Origin: Gottschalkiaceae bacterium SANA
Lineage (GTDB): Bacteria; Bacillota; Clostridia; Tissierellales; GPF-1
NCBI GenBank assembly: GCA_036323355.1
Contig: AP028876.1
Coordinates: 2,976,001 to 3,040,000, forward strand
DNA length: 64,000 nt
Direction: 5' to 3'
Both the position numbers and the translations under genes were made by a program. Position 1 is the stretch's first letter, and each line of letters begins with the position of its first letter. Below the pieces are notes generated by a model that saw nothing but the letters and a program-made list of their open reading frames with translations, had not been told where the DNA came from and searched no databases. Of the stretch, positions 9,024-17,578 are shown in pieces.

Positions 9024-9051
9024 TTTAAAGGAAAAACGCTTTCCTTGTCAA
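9022..9051 (-). promoter_or_regulatory. Sigma-A promoter of the fabG-KAS III-liv-CoA-transferase unit
   Basis: The -35 box TTGACA is at 9046-9051, followed by an 18-bp spacer and the -10 box TAAAAT at 9022-9027. The spacer holds a perfect inverted repeat (AAGGAAA, five bases, TTTCCTT in minus-strand terms; 9028-9046). No terminator separates this promoter from etfA upstream, so read-through from the maoC unit is also possible. Confidence 0.75.
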
Positions 9052-9101
9052 CAACTTTTTTTTAGGCTTCCAATTTATTTGTGTTTGCCTTTCAAATTTA
9101 C

Positions 9102-10094
9102 TTAGACAGCCAATTCTTTGCTCAGTAAAGGAAGGATCGTTTTAAAGTCACCAACAAGGCCAACATCTGCATATTCGAAAATCGGCGCATCTGGATCTTT
9201 GTTAATTGCCACAATAAAGCTCGAGTTTTCCATCCCTGCAATATGTTGAATCGCTCCAGATATCCCGCATGCAATATACAATTCAGGTCGTACAGTGGTT
9301 CCGGTTTGACCCACTTGTCGAGATTTTTCAATCCATCCCTCATCGACTGCTGCACGAGATGCCGCTAATTCACCGCTTAAAGTATCTGCAAATCCACCCA
9401 AAATTTCAAAATTCTCCTTGGATCCAACTCCACGTCCACCAGCAACCAATACCCGTGCCGATCCGATATCCACATGGGATTTTACCGATTTTACGACTTC
9501 CAAAATCTTCACTCTCATGGTTAGATCAAGCTTGCTAAGATCCATTTTCTCAACCTTCATTCTGTGATCGCCCTTTTCACGGACAACTTCCATCACTCCA
9601 GGTCGAACCGTTGCCATTTGAGGCCGATGATTTTCACAAATAATTGTTGCCATGATATTTCCGCCAAAGGCTGGACGTGTCATCAATAATTTGCCAGTCG
9701 TCTCATCAATTTCTAATTTCGTACAATCTGCCGTCAACCCTGTCTTCACAGCTGCCGAACAACGCGGTGCCAAATCTCGGCCAATTGAACTTGCTCCAAT
9801 CAACAGGATATCTGGATCCTCTGCACGAATAAACGAAGTTAGTACTTCGGTATACAATTCTGTATGATACAGCTGAAATTTTTCGTCATCGCACAAGATC
9901 ACACGATCAAGTCCATACAACTCAAGTTCTGCTATAGAATCCTCCAACTGGCTCCCAATCAATACCCCCACTACCTGTTTGTTTTCTTGGCATGCAGCCA
10001 ATCGTTTTGCTTCAGAGATCAATTCAAATGCAACCGGCTGAATTACGCCTTCCCGTTGCTCAATATATATCGCAATGTCTTTCGCCATTTTCAT
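9102..10094 (-). CDS. etfA: Electron transfer flavoprotein alpha subunit
   Basis: A 330-residue EtfA with the N-terminal ETF domain and a C-terminal FAD domain. The latter is recognisable by GGRGVGSKENFEILGGFAD, SRAAVDEGW, QVGQTGTTVRPELYIACGISGAIQH and NKDPDAPIFEYADVGLVGD. It accepts electrons from the acyl-CoA dehydrogenase encoded upstream. The start may be the ATG at 10088 (MAKDIAIYIE), which is better spaced from the AGAAAGGA site than the ATG at 10094. Whether this Etf bifurcates electrons, as in clostridial Bcd complexes, cannot be read from the sequence by eye. Confidence 0.94.
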   Translation of the reverse strand: MKMAKDIAIYIEQREGVIQPVAFELISEAKRLAACQENKQVVGVLIGSQLEDSIAELELYGLDRVILCDDEKFQLYHTELYTEVLTSFIRAEDPDILLIGASSIGRDLAPRCSAAVKTGLTADCTKLEIDETTGKLLMTRPAFGGNIMATIICENHRPQMATVRPGVMEVVREKGDHRMKVEKMDLSKLDLTMRVKILEVVKSVKSHVDIGSARVLVAGGRGVGSKENFEILGGFADTLSGELAASRAAVDEGWIEKSRQVGQTGTTVRPELYIACGISGAIQHIAGMENSSFIVAINKDPDAPIFEYADVGLVGDFKTILPLLSKELAV

Positions 10095-10102
10095 TTTCCT
10101 TT

Positions 10103-10888
10103 CTATAGGATATTTAAACCCTTCACATAATCTACAATTTTCTCAAGACCAACCTCAGGGTTCTCGATATAGCGAGTTCCCGCAGATTTTGCGCTTTTTG
10201 TTACAGATTTTTTCACGCGTGTCGGCGATCCTTTCAAGCCAAGTTCCCGCTGATCAACCTTCAAATCATCTGCCGTCATCATATGGATTTTACGGTCCTT
10301 CATGGTTGTCACAATATGATGTGTATGCATATATCGCACTTCAATTTCTTCCGACAAGGTTGTCAACAAACAAGGTAGAGGCAATTCCAATTTATAGTCG
10401 CCATCTTCAAACTTTCGAGTCGCCAAAACACCCTCTCCACCAAGAACTGCATGGCTCACATAGGTTGCTTGAGCAAGATTTAAATGCTCGGCAATTTGTG
10501 GACCAACTTGTGCCGTATCTCCATCGATCGCTTGTCTACCGCACAAGACGATATCTGCTCCAATTTCTTTGATCGCACCAGCTAAAGCAGTCGATGTCGC
10601 CCAGGTATCTGCTCCTGCAAATTTTCGATCCGACAATAGTGTCGCTTGGTCAGCACCCATGCACAAGGCTTCAATCAATACGCCTTCTGCCTGCTTGGGT
10701 CCCATGGTTAATACATGCACACAAATTTCTGGTTTTTCATCCTTCATGCGAAGCGCCAATTCCATTGCCGCTTTATCATCTGGGTTCATAATGCTTGGCA
10801 CGCCATCACGAATTAGCGTTCCTGTTTCTTGATTGATTCGTACCTCTGTTGTATCAGGCACTTGTTTGACACATACGATAATTTTCAT
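10103..10888 (-). CDS. etfB: Electron transfer flavoprotein beta subunit
   Basis: A 261-residue EtfB starting MKIIVCVKQVPDTTEV, with the diagnostic segment LCGRQAIDGDTAQVGPQIAEHL and ELPLPCLLTT. The frame is open to a GTG at 10897, but the ribosome site AGGGGAG overlaps that codon and is correctly placed for the ATG at 10888. It forms the heterodimer with EtfA. Its gene lies between those for acyl-CoA dehydrogenase (14-nt gap) and etfA, an order common in clostridial bcd-etf operons. Confidence 0.94.
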   Translation of the reverse strand: MKIIVCVKQVPDTTEVRINQETGTLIRDGVPSIMNPDDKAAMELALRMKDEKPEICVHVLTMGPKQAEGVLIEALCMGADQATLLSDRKFAGADTWATSTALAGAIKEIGADIVLCGRQAIDGDTAQVGPQIAEHLNLAQATYVSHAVLGGEGVLATRKFEDGDYKLELPLPCLLTTLSEEIEVRYMHTHHIVTTMKDRKIHMMTADDLKVDQRELGLKGSPTRVKKSVTKSAKSAGTRYIENPEVGLEKIVDYVKGLNIL

Positions 10889-10902
10889 TGTTCTCACTCC
10901 CC

Positions 10903-12042
10903 TTATCTCAATAGACTTCCAGCGACCACCATGCGTTGCACTTCACTTGTTCCTTCATAGATCTCCGTGATTTTTGCATCTCGCATCATTCTTTCAACTG
11001 GATATTCTCGGGTATATCCGTAACCACCGTGCAATTGAACCGCTTTGGTTGTCACATCCATGGCAACCTCTGCCGCAAAAAGTTTTGCCTGTGCAGCCTC
11101 AACCGTATACGGCTTGTTTTCACCCTTCAAGGATGCCGCACGATAAACGAGGAAACGCGCTGCTTCAATTTTTGTCGCCATATCCGCCAAAACAAATTGC
11201 GTATTTTGGAATTTAGAAATAGATCGACCAAACTGCTTGCGTTCCTTGGTATAACGAACGGTTTCTTCCAAGGCACCTTCTGCAATTCCCAAGGCTTGCG
11301 CTGCGATACCAATCCGTCCACCATCCAATGTTTTCATGGCAAGAGAGAATCCTTTGCCTTCCTTGCCCAACAAATTTTCATCCGGCACAAAGACATCTTC
11401 AAAAATCAGTTCACATGTAGCCGATCCTCGAATCCCCATTTTCTTCTCTTTCTTTCCAATGCGGAAACCTGGCATCTCTCTTTCTACCAAAAAGGCACTG
11501 ATCCCGCGTGTTCCCTTTGCTTTGTCCGTCATTGCCATCACAACATATAGGTCTGCGTATTGTGCGTTGGTAATAAAAATTTTGGACCCGTTTAATACAT
11601 AACCGCCTTCAACCTTTGCGGCCTTGGTCTGTTGCGAACCAGCATCGGTTCCTGCAGCGGGTTCCGTTAATGCAAAGGCACCCAACTTCTCACCAGACAT
11701 CAAAGCAGGCAAATACTTGACCTTTTGTGCCTCGGTTCCGTATTCAAAAATCGGAGCCGAACAAAGGGAGGTATGGGCACTGACAACAACACCTGTTGTT
11801 GCGCAAACCTTTGATAATTCTTCCACGCATAGCACATAATCCAAAATATCGCCGCCAGCGCCCCCATATTGCTCTGGAAAAGGTATTCCCAACATGCCAT
11901 TTTTGGCCATCTTTTTCACGTTCTCAATTGGGAATTTTTCTTCTTCATCTATCTCAGCTGCCATAGGCTTCACTTCATTTTCAGCAAATGCCTGAAACAA
12001 CATTTTCATCATCTTGTTTTGTTCCGTTAATTGAAAATCCAT
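10903..12042 (-). CDS. Acyl-CoA dehydrogenase
   Basis: A 379-residue flavoprotein of the short/medium-chain acyl-CoA dehydrogenase family. Markers are the FAD/substrate segment [18 protein letters not shown], the [20 protein letters not shown] region and the catalytic base Glu363 in IYEGTSE, at the MCAD/BCAD position. It introduces a trans-2,3 double bond into the acyl-CoA and hands electrons to EtfAB. It resembles butyryl-CoA dehydrogenases, but chain-length or branched-chain preference cannot be told. It lies 15 nt downstream of the MaoC gene in the same operon. Confidence 0.93.
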   Translation of the reverse strand: MDFQLTEQNKMMKMLFQAFAENEVKPMAAEIDEEEKFPIENVKKMAKNGMLGIPFPEQYGGAGGDILDYVLCVEELSKVCATTGVVVSAHTSLCSAPIFEYGTEAQKVKYLPALMSGEKLGAFALTEPAAGTDAGSQQTKAAKVEGGYVLNGSKIFITNAQYADLYVVMAMTDKAKGTRGISAFLVEREMPGFRIGKKEKKMGIRGSATCELIFEDVFVPDENLLGKEGKGFSLAMKTLDGGRIGIAAQALGIAEGALEETVRYTKERKQFGRSISKFQNTQFVLADMATKIEAARFLVYRAASLKGENKPYTVEAAQAKLFAAEVAMDVTTKAVQLHGGYGYTREYPVERMMRDAKITEIYEGTSEVQRMVVAGSLLR

Positions 12043-12057
12043 TTTGTCCTCCTCTTG

Positions 12058-12474
12058 TTATTGAGCGGGTGGAATAACAACCGCTTCACCTTTTAACACC
12101 AAATCTCCATTTTGATTGCTGCACTCTGTCTTCAATGTTGCTCGTTTTCTCTTTTCATCCAATTCAATTACCGTAACAGTCGCGGTAATGGTATCGCCAA
12201 AACGCACAGGAGCCGTAAATTTTAAAGATTGCTTCAAATAAATGGTTCCCGGTCCAGGCAACTGCATCCCTAATACGGCAGAAATATAGCCAGCTGTCAA
12301 CATGCCATGCACAATTCTTCCCCCGAACATGCCCTTCTTGCTCTCTTCTTCATTAAAGTGAGCAGGGTTCAAGTCACCACTGATTCCACCATAAAGTACA
12401 ACATCTGTTTCCGTTACGGTACGCGAACGTTTTGCTTCTTGTCCAATTGTCATTTGGTCAAATGTATAGCTCAT
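12058..12474 (-). CDS. MaoC-like (R)-specific enoyl-CoA hydratase
   Basis: A 138-residue single hot-dog-fold protein. The hydratase-2 motif is intact: GDLNPAHFN with Asp34 and His39 as the expected catalytic pair, then FGGRIVHGML. Such PhaJ-type enzymes hydrate trans-2-enoyl-CoA to (R)-3-hydroxyacyl-CoA, the substrate stereochemistry a FabG-like SDR needs. It is the first gene of the upstream unit, directly behind a strong promoter and operator, with a GGAGG ribosome site. Confidence 0.9.
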   Translation of the reverse strand: MSYTFDQMTIGQEAKRSRTVTETDVVLYGGISGDLNPAHFNEEESKKGMFGGRIVHGMLTAGYISAVLGMQLPGPGTIYLKQSLKFTAPVRFGDTITATVTVIELDEKRKRATLKTECSNQNGDLVLKGEAVVIPPAQ

Positions 12475-12496
12475 ATTATCCTCCTTGGATTAGCCA

Positions 12497-12516
12497 ATGT
12501 ATGTAACCACTTGCAT
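12497..12516 (-). promoter_or_regulatory. Operator-like 20-bp site at the maoC promoter
   Basis: The minus strand reads ATGCAAGTGGTTACATACAT. It starts in the last two bases of the -10 box and matches 14 of 20 bases of the site at 9004-9023 in the same orientation. The inner part is a near-perfect inverted repeat (GTATGTAA, four bases, TTGCATAC on the plus strand, 12499-12518). This is the second of the shared operators proposed for the TetR-type regulator. Confidence 0.7.
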
Positions 12517-12543
12517 ACTACTACTTTTATTTTCGTTTGTCAA
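12515..12543 (-). promoter_or_regulatory. Sigma-A promoter of the maoC-acyl-CoA dehydrogenase-etfBA unit
   Basis: The -35 box TTGACA (12538-12543), a 17-bp spacer and the -10 box TAGTAT (12515-12520) form a near-consensus vegetative promoter about 40 bp upstream of the MaoC start. The operator overlaps the -10 box and the expected transcription start, which fits repression by steric block. Confidence 0.82.
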
Positions 12544-12627
12544 TAATTTAACTAAAAAAATTTTAATAAAAACAAGTTTTTTAAAATCCACTCCCATCGC
12601 CATCCAATTCCAAGAACTTTTTTGCAC

Positions 12628-12669
12628 AAAAAAACCCCGTTCCGATTTTAAATTCTTCAGAACGAGGCA
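12628..12669 (-). terminator. Intrinsic terminator of the ABC-2 exporter pair
   Basis: In minus-strand reading, GCCTCGTTC pairs with GGAACGGGG (one G-T wobble) and is followed by seven T. It lies ~25 bp downstream of the permease stop codon. Confidence 0.75.
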
Positions 12670-12691
12670 CTAGCGACTCATTTCTATTTAT

Positions 12692-13408
12692 TTAATCTAA
12701 ACCAATTCTCTTTAATCGAATGCCAATCACAAGCCCCGAAACAACAAGAATCACCAGCAATGGCAGGATGAATTGAAAGTCTAAAACGCGGCTCGTCATC
12801 AACTTAAATCCCCACGTTGCGGGAAAAACTAGGCTTGCAGCCGTAAATGCTTTGGGTAGTAGATCCGATGGAAACATAATACCACCCAGCATAATGGACG
12901 GAAGAAAAACGAATTGTGCTACCAGGGTTAATCGAGAGGTGCTTTTCACTAAAAGCCCCAATACCGTTCCAACGCCAAGGCTTGCAAGAATAAAAAGTGC
13001 AAGCGAAATAAAATACACCCCAAGCTCAACTGGCAAGCGTGCATCAAAAAAGATGGGCGCTAAAAAAAAGATGATTAAACTCATGATGTAGAGATGAATA
13101 AATGCAGAGATCAGGTTATTAACCGTTGCCACCCACAAAGGGATGCCTCCCATCTTGTAGGCCTTTTTAATCTCGCTTCCATACAAGTCAACCAAGGGAG
13201 CCGACGCGCCCAAAATTGCACCCATTGTCACCCCAAAAATAGTCATAGACTGGATCAGGGTCTCTTTCGCCGCCGGATTAATAGAGGAAAAAATGCCACT
13301 CATAAAGGCAAAAAACACCAGGGGCACCAGGTAATATGTAAGCAAAATCCCCCGGTTTCGCAAATCAATTTTCCACTGCAAGGCAACACCAAACAAAAAA
13401 GCATTCAT
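12692..13408 (-). CDS. ABC-2 type transporter permease
   Basis: A 238-residue integral membrane protein with about six hydrophobic segments. It contains the ABC-2 family feature of a long polar segment after the first helix, and the late motif LVFPATWGFKLM. Its start overlaps the ATPase stop by one base (TAATG), with a GGGAGG ribosome site, so the pair is translationally coupled. The exported substrate is unknown; such pairs often handle drugs, lipids or peptides. Confidence 0.86.
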   Translation of the reverse strand: MNAFLFGVALQWKIDLRNRGILLTYYLVPLVFFAFMSGIFSSINPAAKETLIQSMTIFGVTMGAILGASAPLVDLYGSEIKKAYKMGGIPLWVATVNNLISAFIHLYIMSLIIFFLAPIFFDARLPVELGVYFISLALFILASLGVGTVLGLLVKSTSRLTLVAQFVFLPSIMLGGIMFPSDLLPKAFTAASLVFPATWGFKLMTSRVLDFQFILPLLVILVVSGLVIGIRLKRIGLD

Positions 13409-14247
13409 TATTTTTCCTCCCTTGCAATATCCATAAACCGTTGCTCCAATGTGGCTCTTTCAATCTTCACATCAAGAACGGTATTTTGTGTCTTTCTGCA
13501 ATTTTCAAGAACCTCATACAAGGTATCTGCAATATTTGAAGATTGAAAAACAAAATAGCCTTGGTCAATTTGATGATTCTGCAAAGGATCCCGTGTCTTT
13601 ACATAAATCTGACACTGGGTGCCCATCACGCTGGTCAATTCCTTTGGCCCACCGGAAAAAGCAATTTTTCCATCTTTGAGGATTGCAATACGATCACAAA
13701 GACTTTCTACTTCTGCCATGTCATGGCTGGCTAGCATAATGGTTTTTCCTCTGGCTTTCAACCAATTGATATGTTCATGCAAAACAACTCGGCCCTCCAC
13801 ATCAAGTCCTGCCGTAGGCTCATCTAAAAATATAATATCTGGGCTGCCGATCAATGCGAGTGCAAGATGCAACCGCCGCTTTTGTCCCGTTGACATCTGA
13901 CCATATTGCTTATTCTTCAGTGTTTTTAATCCCAACTTTGAAAAAAGTTCCAAGTCAACTTTTTCCCGATTCCACTTGCTGAACAAGGTAAACGCCTCTA
14001 TGGCTTTCATATTGGCTTGCAACGAAGAGGACTGTAACTGAACACCGATTGAACCATCAAGAAAAATTTTCCCACTTTCATACCGCCTTAAGCCTTCAAT
14101 GCATTCCAGTGTCGTCGTTTTTCCTGCACCATTGGCACCCAAAAGCGCAAATGATTCACCCTTCTTCACCTCAAATGAAATCTCTTTTATGACCGTATTC
14201 TGACCATAACTCTTAATCAAATTTTCAACCCTTATTGCCGCATCCAT
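13408..14247 (-). CDS. ABC transporter ATP-binding protein (ABC-2 export type)
   Basis: A 279-residue ATPase with Walker A GANGAGKTT, signature MSTGQKRRLHLA (serine followed by TGQ rather than SGGQ), Walker B IIFLDEPTAGLD and the switch histidine in LASHDM. The C-terminal ~70 residues are an extra domain often found in CcmA/NatA-like exporters. It is the first gene of a two-gene exporter operon. Confidence 0.92.
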   Translation of the reverse strand: MDAAIRVENLIKSYGQNTVIKEISFEVKKGESFALLGANGAGKTTTLECIEGLRRYESGKIFLDGSIGVQLQSSSLQANMKAIEAFTLFSKWNREKVDLELFSKLGLKTLKNKQYGQMSTGQKRRLHLALALIGSPDIIFLDEPTAGLDVEGRVVLHEHINWLKARGKTIMLASHDMAEVESLCDRIAILKDGKIAFSGGPKELTSVMGTQCQIYVKTRDPLQNHQIDQGYFVFQSSNIADTLYEVLENCRKTQNTVLDVKIERATLEQRFMDIAREEK

Positions 14248-14348
14248 TCATATCCCTCCTTTACTAGATTTCATTAAAATTATTACCCATTTTATAATAC
14301 GCTCCTCCGCTATCCTTCCTTTTTCTCTACAATTCAACTCTTTCCAAA

Positions 14349-14377
14349 ACAAAAGAGCCCTGCATTTTGCAGAGCTC
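14349..14377 (-). terminator. Intrinsic terminator of the NdpA-like gene
   Basis: In minus-strand reading, GAGCTCTGCA and TGCAGGGCTC form a near-perfect stem around a three-base loop, followed by a T-rich tract. It begins 17 bp after the stop codon at 14394. Confidence 0.85.
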
Positions 14378-14393
14378 CAACCATAATTCCATC

Positions 14394-15380
14394 CTATTTG
14401 CCTTCCAACTTTTCAATATTCTTCAGCACAATTTGTATCATGCCATCGGCTGTTGTTTGGAACTCAATAAAATCATCTTGATTGACCCGTTCCATGGGAA
14501 CATGAATTTCAATCCCATTATCGGCTACAATCACACGCTTTTTCGAGAATTTCCGTTCCACCTTTTTATTCACAACCACCGACTTTTGCATGCCGGTCTC
14601 TTCCATCTTTTCCTTAAAGGCCTTTTGGGCCACCGGTTTATCCATAAAGCCTCGTTCCACAACCTTTTCCAAATCAATTGATCCGGTTTCCTCAATGATT
14701 TCAGAGATGGCTTTCTCCACTTCGTTATTTTTTCGAATATCATCGTCATAATAATAATGGACCACTTCGGACACCGCATCCTCGATTTGCTGCACCTTCT
14801 CGGACAAAGACGATTCCATCTCCAGATCAAAGATCTTGTCGATTACCGTGTCCTTCTCCCCAGAAAGCATGGCACTGCTCGAAATCAAACTCGCAATCCC
14901 CGCTTCTAAATAAAAGATGATTCCATCAGAAACTTTTTGACTCGGACTGGGAAGAATGCTTTGATGTAAATGCACACTGGTCGCAATCCCCTCATCCGAA
15001 TACTCAATCTGATGGATGTATCCCTTTTTATAATCCAATTTAATCATACCGACAATCTCGGCACCGTCACAAGTGCCATCAAAGAAAACAAGATCTCCGC
15101 CACGAATTCCATTGTCCGCATAGAGTTTATGGGCTTTCTTTGCATAAAAAGCACTAAAAGCAAGTAGGTCCCCTTCCTCCATATATTTCTTCACAATCAA
15201 ATTTTCGCCATTTCCACGACCCAGTCGCAGATTCGAATCCGCCAATACTTTCTTGGCATGTTTCTCAAAATAAGCCATAGCCAATTCATCGGTTTGAAGC
15301 CTATCTCCAATCACAGGTTCTTGTAATTCCTCATCGCATAAATGCACGATGGAGGAACGCAGAATCAATTCACTTTCCAT
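14394..15380 (-). CDS. Nucleoid-associated protein, NdpA/YejK-like
   Basis: A 328-residue soluble protein. Its N-terminal ILRSSIVHLCDEELQEPVI, the central LVFFDG/IGMIKLDYKKGYIHQI-like segments and the late GIEIHVPMERV resemble the 37-kDa nucleoid-associated NdpA family, and the length agrees (family ~330-350). NdpA proteins associate with the bacterial nucleoid; their precise function is not established. It is a single-gene unit with its own terminator. The assignment rests on remembered family patterns and was not checked by search. Confidence 0.62.
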   Translation of the reverse strand: MESELILRSSIVHLCDEELQEPVIGDRLQTDELAMAYFEKHAKKVLADSNLRLGRGNGENLIVKKYMEEGDLLAFSAFYAKKAHKLYADNGIRGGDLVFFDGTCDGAEIVGMIKLDYKKGYIHQIEYSDEGIATSVHLHQSILPSPSQKVSDGIIFYLEAGIASLISSSAMLSGEKDTVIDKIFDLEMESSLSEKVQQIEDAVSEVVHYYYDDDIRKNNEVEKAISEIIEETGSIDLEKVVERGFMDKPVAQKAFKEKMEETGMQKSVVVNKKVERKFSKKRVIVADNGIEIHVPMERVNQDDFIEFQTTADGMIQIVLKNIEKLEGK

Positions 15381-15433
15381 CTCTTACCTCCACTACATAC
15401 TCATTAACTCTCTTATAATAACAGATTCTCAAG

Positions 15434-16219
15434 CTATTTGAAGCTGAATTTTCGAATCACAGCCGCATCTACAAGAGACTTTTCATCATCACTGATAAAT
15501 TCAATCGTATAATCCTCATGCACATATTTTGTCGTATAACCGCCATCCATTTCATTGACAGCTGCTGAATCAGGCTCCCCAAGCATATCAATCACAACAG
15601 GCAATGCCATTCCAATTCGAACATCCCCGTATTGTGCGCCCTTATGTAAGATAATTGTTATGACTTGACTATTTGCTTCAAGGGAAACAAAACCAAAGGC
15701 GTAAGGGATCAATTCATCTTCATACACCATAAACAATCCGCCTTCATGATTCACGACCTCATATTCATGGCCAAATTCATTAACGACTTCTTCAAACGTA
15801 AAGTGTAAGTAAGGAAACTCGTCAACGAACTCACCGGCTTCTTCTGAAGGCAATATGCTAGCACCTTCAACCGCCCCGCCATCAAGGAGCCTAGAGCCTA
15901 CAAGACCAAGCAATACCATAACCGCAAGCACCACAAGGACCACAATTGTCATGATCATCTTATTGAATCGCTCATACTCTCTCACAGACTTCGTATCCGT
16001 CTTCTCATAAAGTGCCCTAATTTCCTGTCTCGCTTCTTCTAACTCTGCCAATTGAATCAAATCATTCTGCTTGTTTGCTTGATTGATTTCGTCTGCAAAG
16101 TCTTCCATATAGCCTCTCAATTCACTGCGGCACTTGGCCATCTCTTTTGTCTCTATCGTATTAAAGTCCAAGTCCTGTAATGCCTCAATGACTTCTTTTG
16201 TCCTTAGAATCGTGTTCAT
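15434..16219 (-). CDS. Hypothetical single-pass membrane protein with coiled-coil N-terminus
   Basis: A 261-residue protein not assigned to a family. The frame is open to 16345, but the ATG at 16219 (MNTILRTKEVIEAL) has the ribosome site AAGGGGAG. Residues 1-90 are charged and likely helical (EEARQEIRALYEKTDTKSVREYE). One membrane segment follows (MIMTIVVLVVLAVMVLLGL), then a ~130-residue extracytoplasmic domain. The latter's pattern YEVVNHEGGLFMVYED...GDVRIGMALPVVIDMLGEPD resembles small YycH/SmpA-like or DUF4309-type lobes, with the characteristic GMxxxxVxxxLGEPD turn. Function unknown. Confidence 0.7.
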   Translation of the reverse strand: MNTILRTKEVIEALQDLDFNTIETKEMAKCRSELRGYMEDFADEINQANKQNDLIQLAELEEARQEIRALYEKTDTKSVREYERFNKMIMTIVVLVVLAVMVLLGLVGSRLLDGGAVEGASILPSEEAGEFVDEFPYLHFTFEEVVNEFGHEYEVVNHEGGLFMVYEDELIPYAFGFVSLEANSQVITIILHKGAQYGDVRIGMALPVVIDMLGEPDSAAVNEMDGGYTTKYVHEDYTIEFISDDEKSLVDAAVIRKFSFK

Positions 16220-16352
16220 GGTTCCACTCCCCTTCTTGCTTGCATACTTGCATCGCTCACTCTGCATAATCGTGGGATATAGGGATTTACAGGCCATGAA
16301 ATGGTTCGTTAAAGACCGGATAAAGCATGGGCAAACCAGCCTCATACTTCTC

Positions 16353-17555
16353 TTACTTTAAGAAATCCACCGCCACCATAGCCATGGTTCTTGTACAAAG
16401 CTTGATATACTTTTCATCCACAAAAAATTCGGGATTATGCTTCGACACCTGCCCTCCGCTACTAACCCAAATTAAGCAAGACGGTGCAATCTGTGAGTAA
16501 AACCCAAAGTCTTCTCCAGCCAGAAGAGGCCGTTGACCGGTCACCAAGTAGCCTTCTGGCACCCCCTGGGTAATCCCTTTATATAACTCGTTTGCATGGC
16601 TTTTAATGGTCCTTGCAACAAATTTTGTGAATAACTCGTTATTGAGAACGGAAGGATATCCTTCTGTTAATTTCAGATCACAGCTACCACCCATTGCCAT
16701 AGAAATGCCCTTACAAAGTCCTTCAATGCGCTCAATCATCGCTGTTCTTGCATCCGGTGTTAGGTTTCTGAACATGCATTGCATGTCCACATGGTCTGCC
16801 ACAATATTCTCTGCGGTCCCTCCGCGAATGACCCCAATATTTAAGGTTGAGTTTGCCATTGGACTAATATTTTTTGAGACGATTCCATTCAATCCTGTAA
16901 TGACCGCTGCCGCAATATTGATGGCATCAACCCCTTCTTGGGGAGCTGAAGAATGGGCAGCCTTACCCTGAATGGCAATGTGATACGAATCTGTATAGGC
17001 TGAAATATATCCGCTACTTGCAACAATCTCTCCGGGTTGGTTGTTGTCCACATGAAGGGCAAAACAAGCATCCGGCACTTGGTCCATCAAGCCATAGCGG
17101 ATCATCTGCTTGCCACCACTATCGCCGCCGACTTCCTCGGCGGGTTGAAACACCAGTTTTACCTTGCCACTCCAATCGTCTTTGGTGCAATTCAAAATTT
17201 CCCCAACCGCCAACAAATTCGAAGTATGTACATCATGACCACAGGCATGCATAACATTAGGCACTTGTGAGGCATAGTCCAATCCCGTTTGTTCTTGTAG
17301 AGGCAAGGCGTCCATATCCGCTCGCAACATCAATAATTTGCCTGGTTTTCCACTGTCAATAACACCGATCACCCCAGGCTCACATAGACTTTTTTCATAA
17401 GGAATGCCGATTCGGTCTAGTTCTTTGCAAACGAGTTTGCTTGTCTCAAACTCCTGAAAAGCCAATTCAGGCTGCCTATGAATGGCCCGCCGGATCTCAA
17501 GTGTATGTGCTTCCAATTCATTTGATAAACGCATTATTTTTTCCACTAGCTTCAT
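16353..17555 (-). CDS. M20D-family amidohydrolase / carboxypeptidase
   Basis: A 400-residue metal-dependent amidohydrolase of the IAA-Leu/hippurate hydrolase group. The binding motif HACGHDVH (103-110, with Cys105 and His107), the catalytic-base pair Glu140-Glu141 in FQPAEEVGG, ALHVD and the late LLAGEDFGFY are all present. It should cleave N-acyl or amino-acid amides in the cytoplasm, since it has no signal peptide. Its start is 23 nt downstream of the CHAT-protein gene, so the two are probably co-transcribed. Substrate unknown. Confidence 0.9.
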   Translation of the reverse strand: MKLVEKIMRLSNELEAHTLEIRRAIHRQPELAFQEFETSKLVCKELDRIGIPYEKSLCEPGVIGVIDSGKPGKLLMLRADMDALPLQEQTGLDYASQVPNVMHACGHDVHTSNLLAVGEILNCTKDDWSGKVKLVFQPAEEVGGDSGGKQMIRYGLMDQVPDACFALHVDNNQPGEIVASSGYISAYTDSYHIAIQGKAAHSSAPQEGVDAINIAAAVITGLNGIVSKNISPMANSTLNIGVIRGGTAENIVADHVDMQCMFRNLTPDARTAMIERIEGLCKGISMAMGGSCDLKLTEGYPSVLNNELFTKFVARTIKSHANELYKGITQGVPEGYLVTGQRPLLAGEDFGFYSQIAPSCLIWVSSGGQVSKHNPEFFVDEKYIKLCTRTMAMVAVDFLK

Positions 17556-17578
17556 CCTCTACTCCTCTTGTCACTTGT

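Noticed and set aside
16220-16345. 42-residue N-terminal extension of the small membrane protein
   Set aside because: No ribosome site upstream; AAGGGGAG precedes the ATG at 16219.
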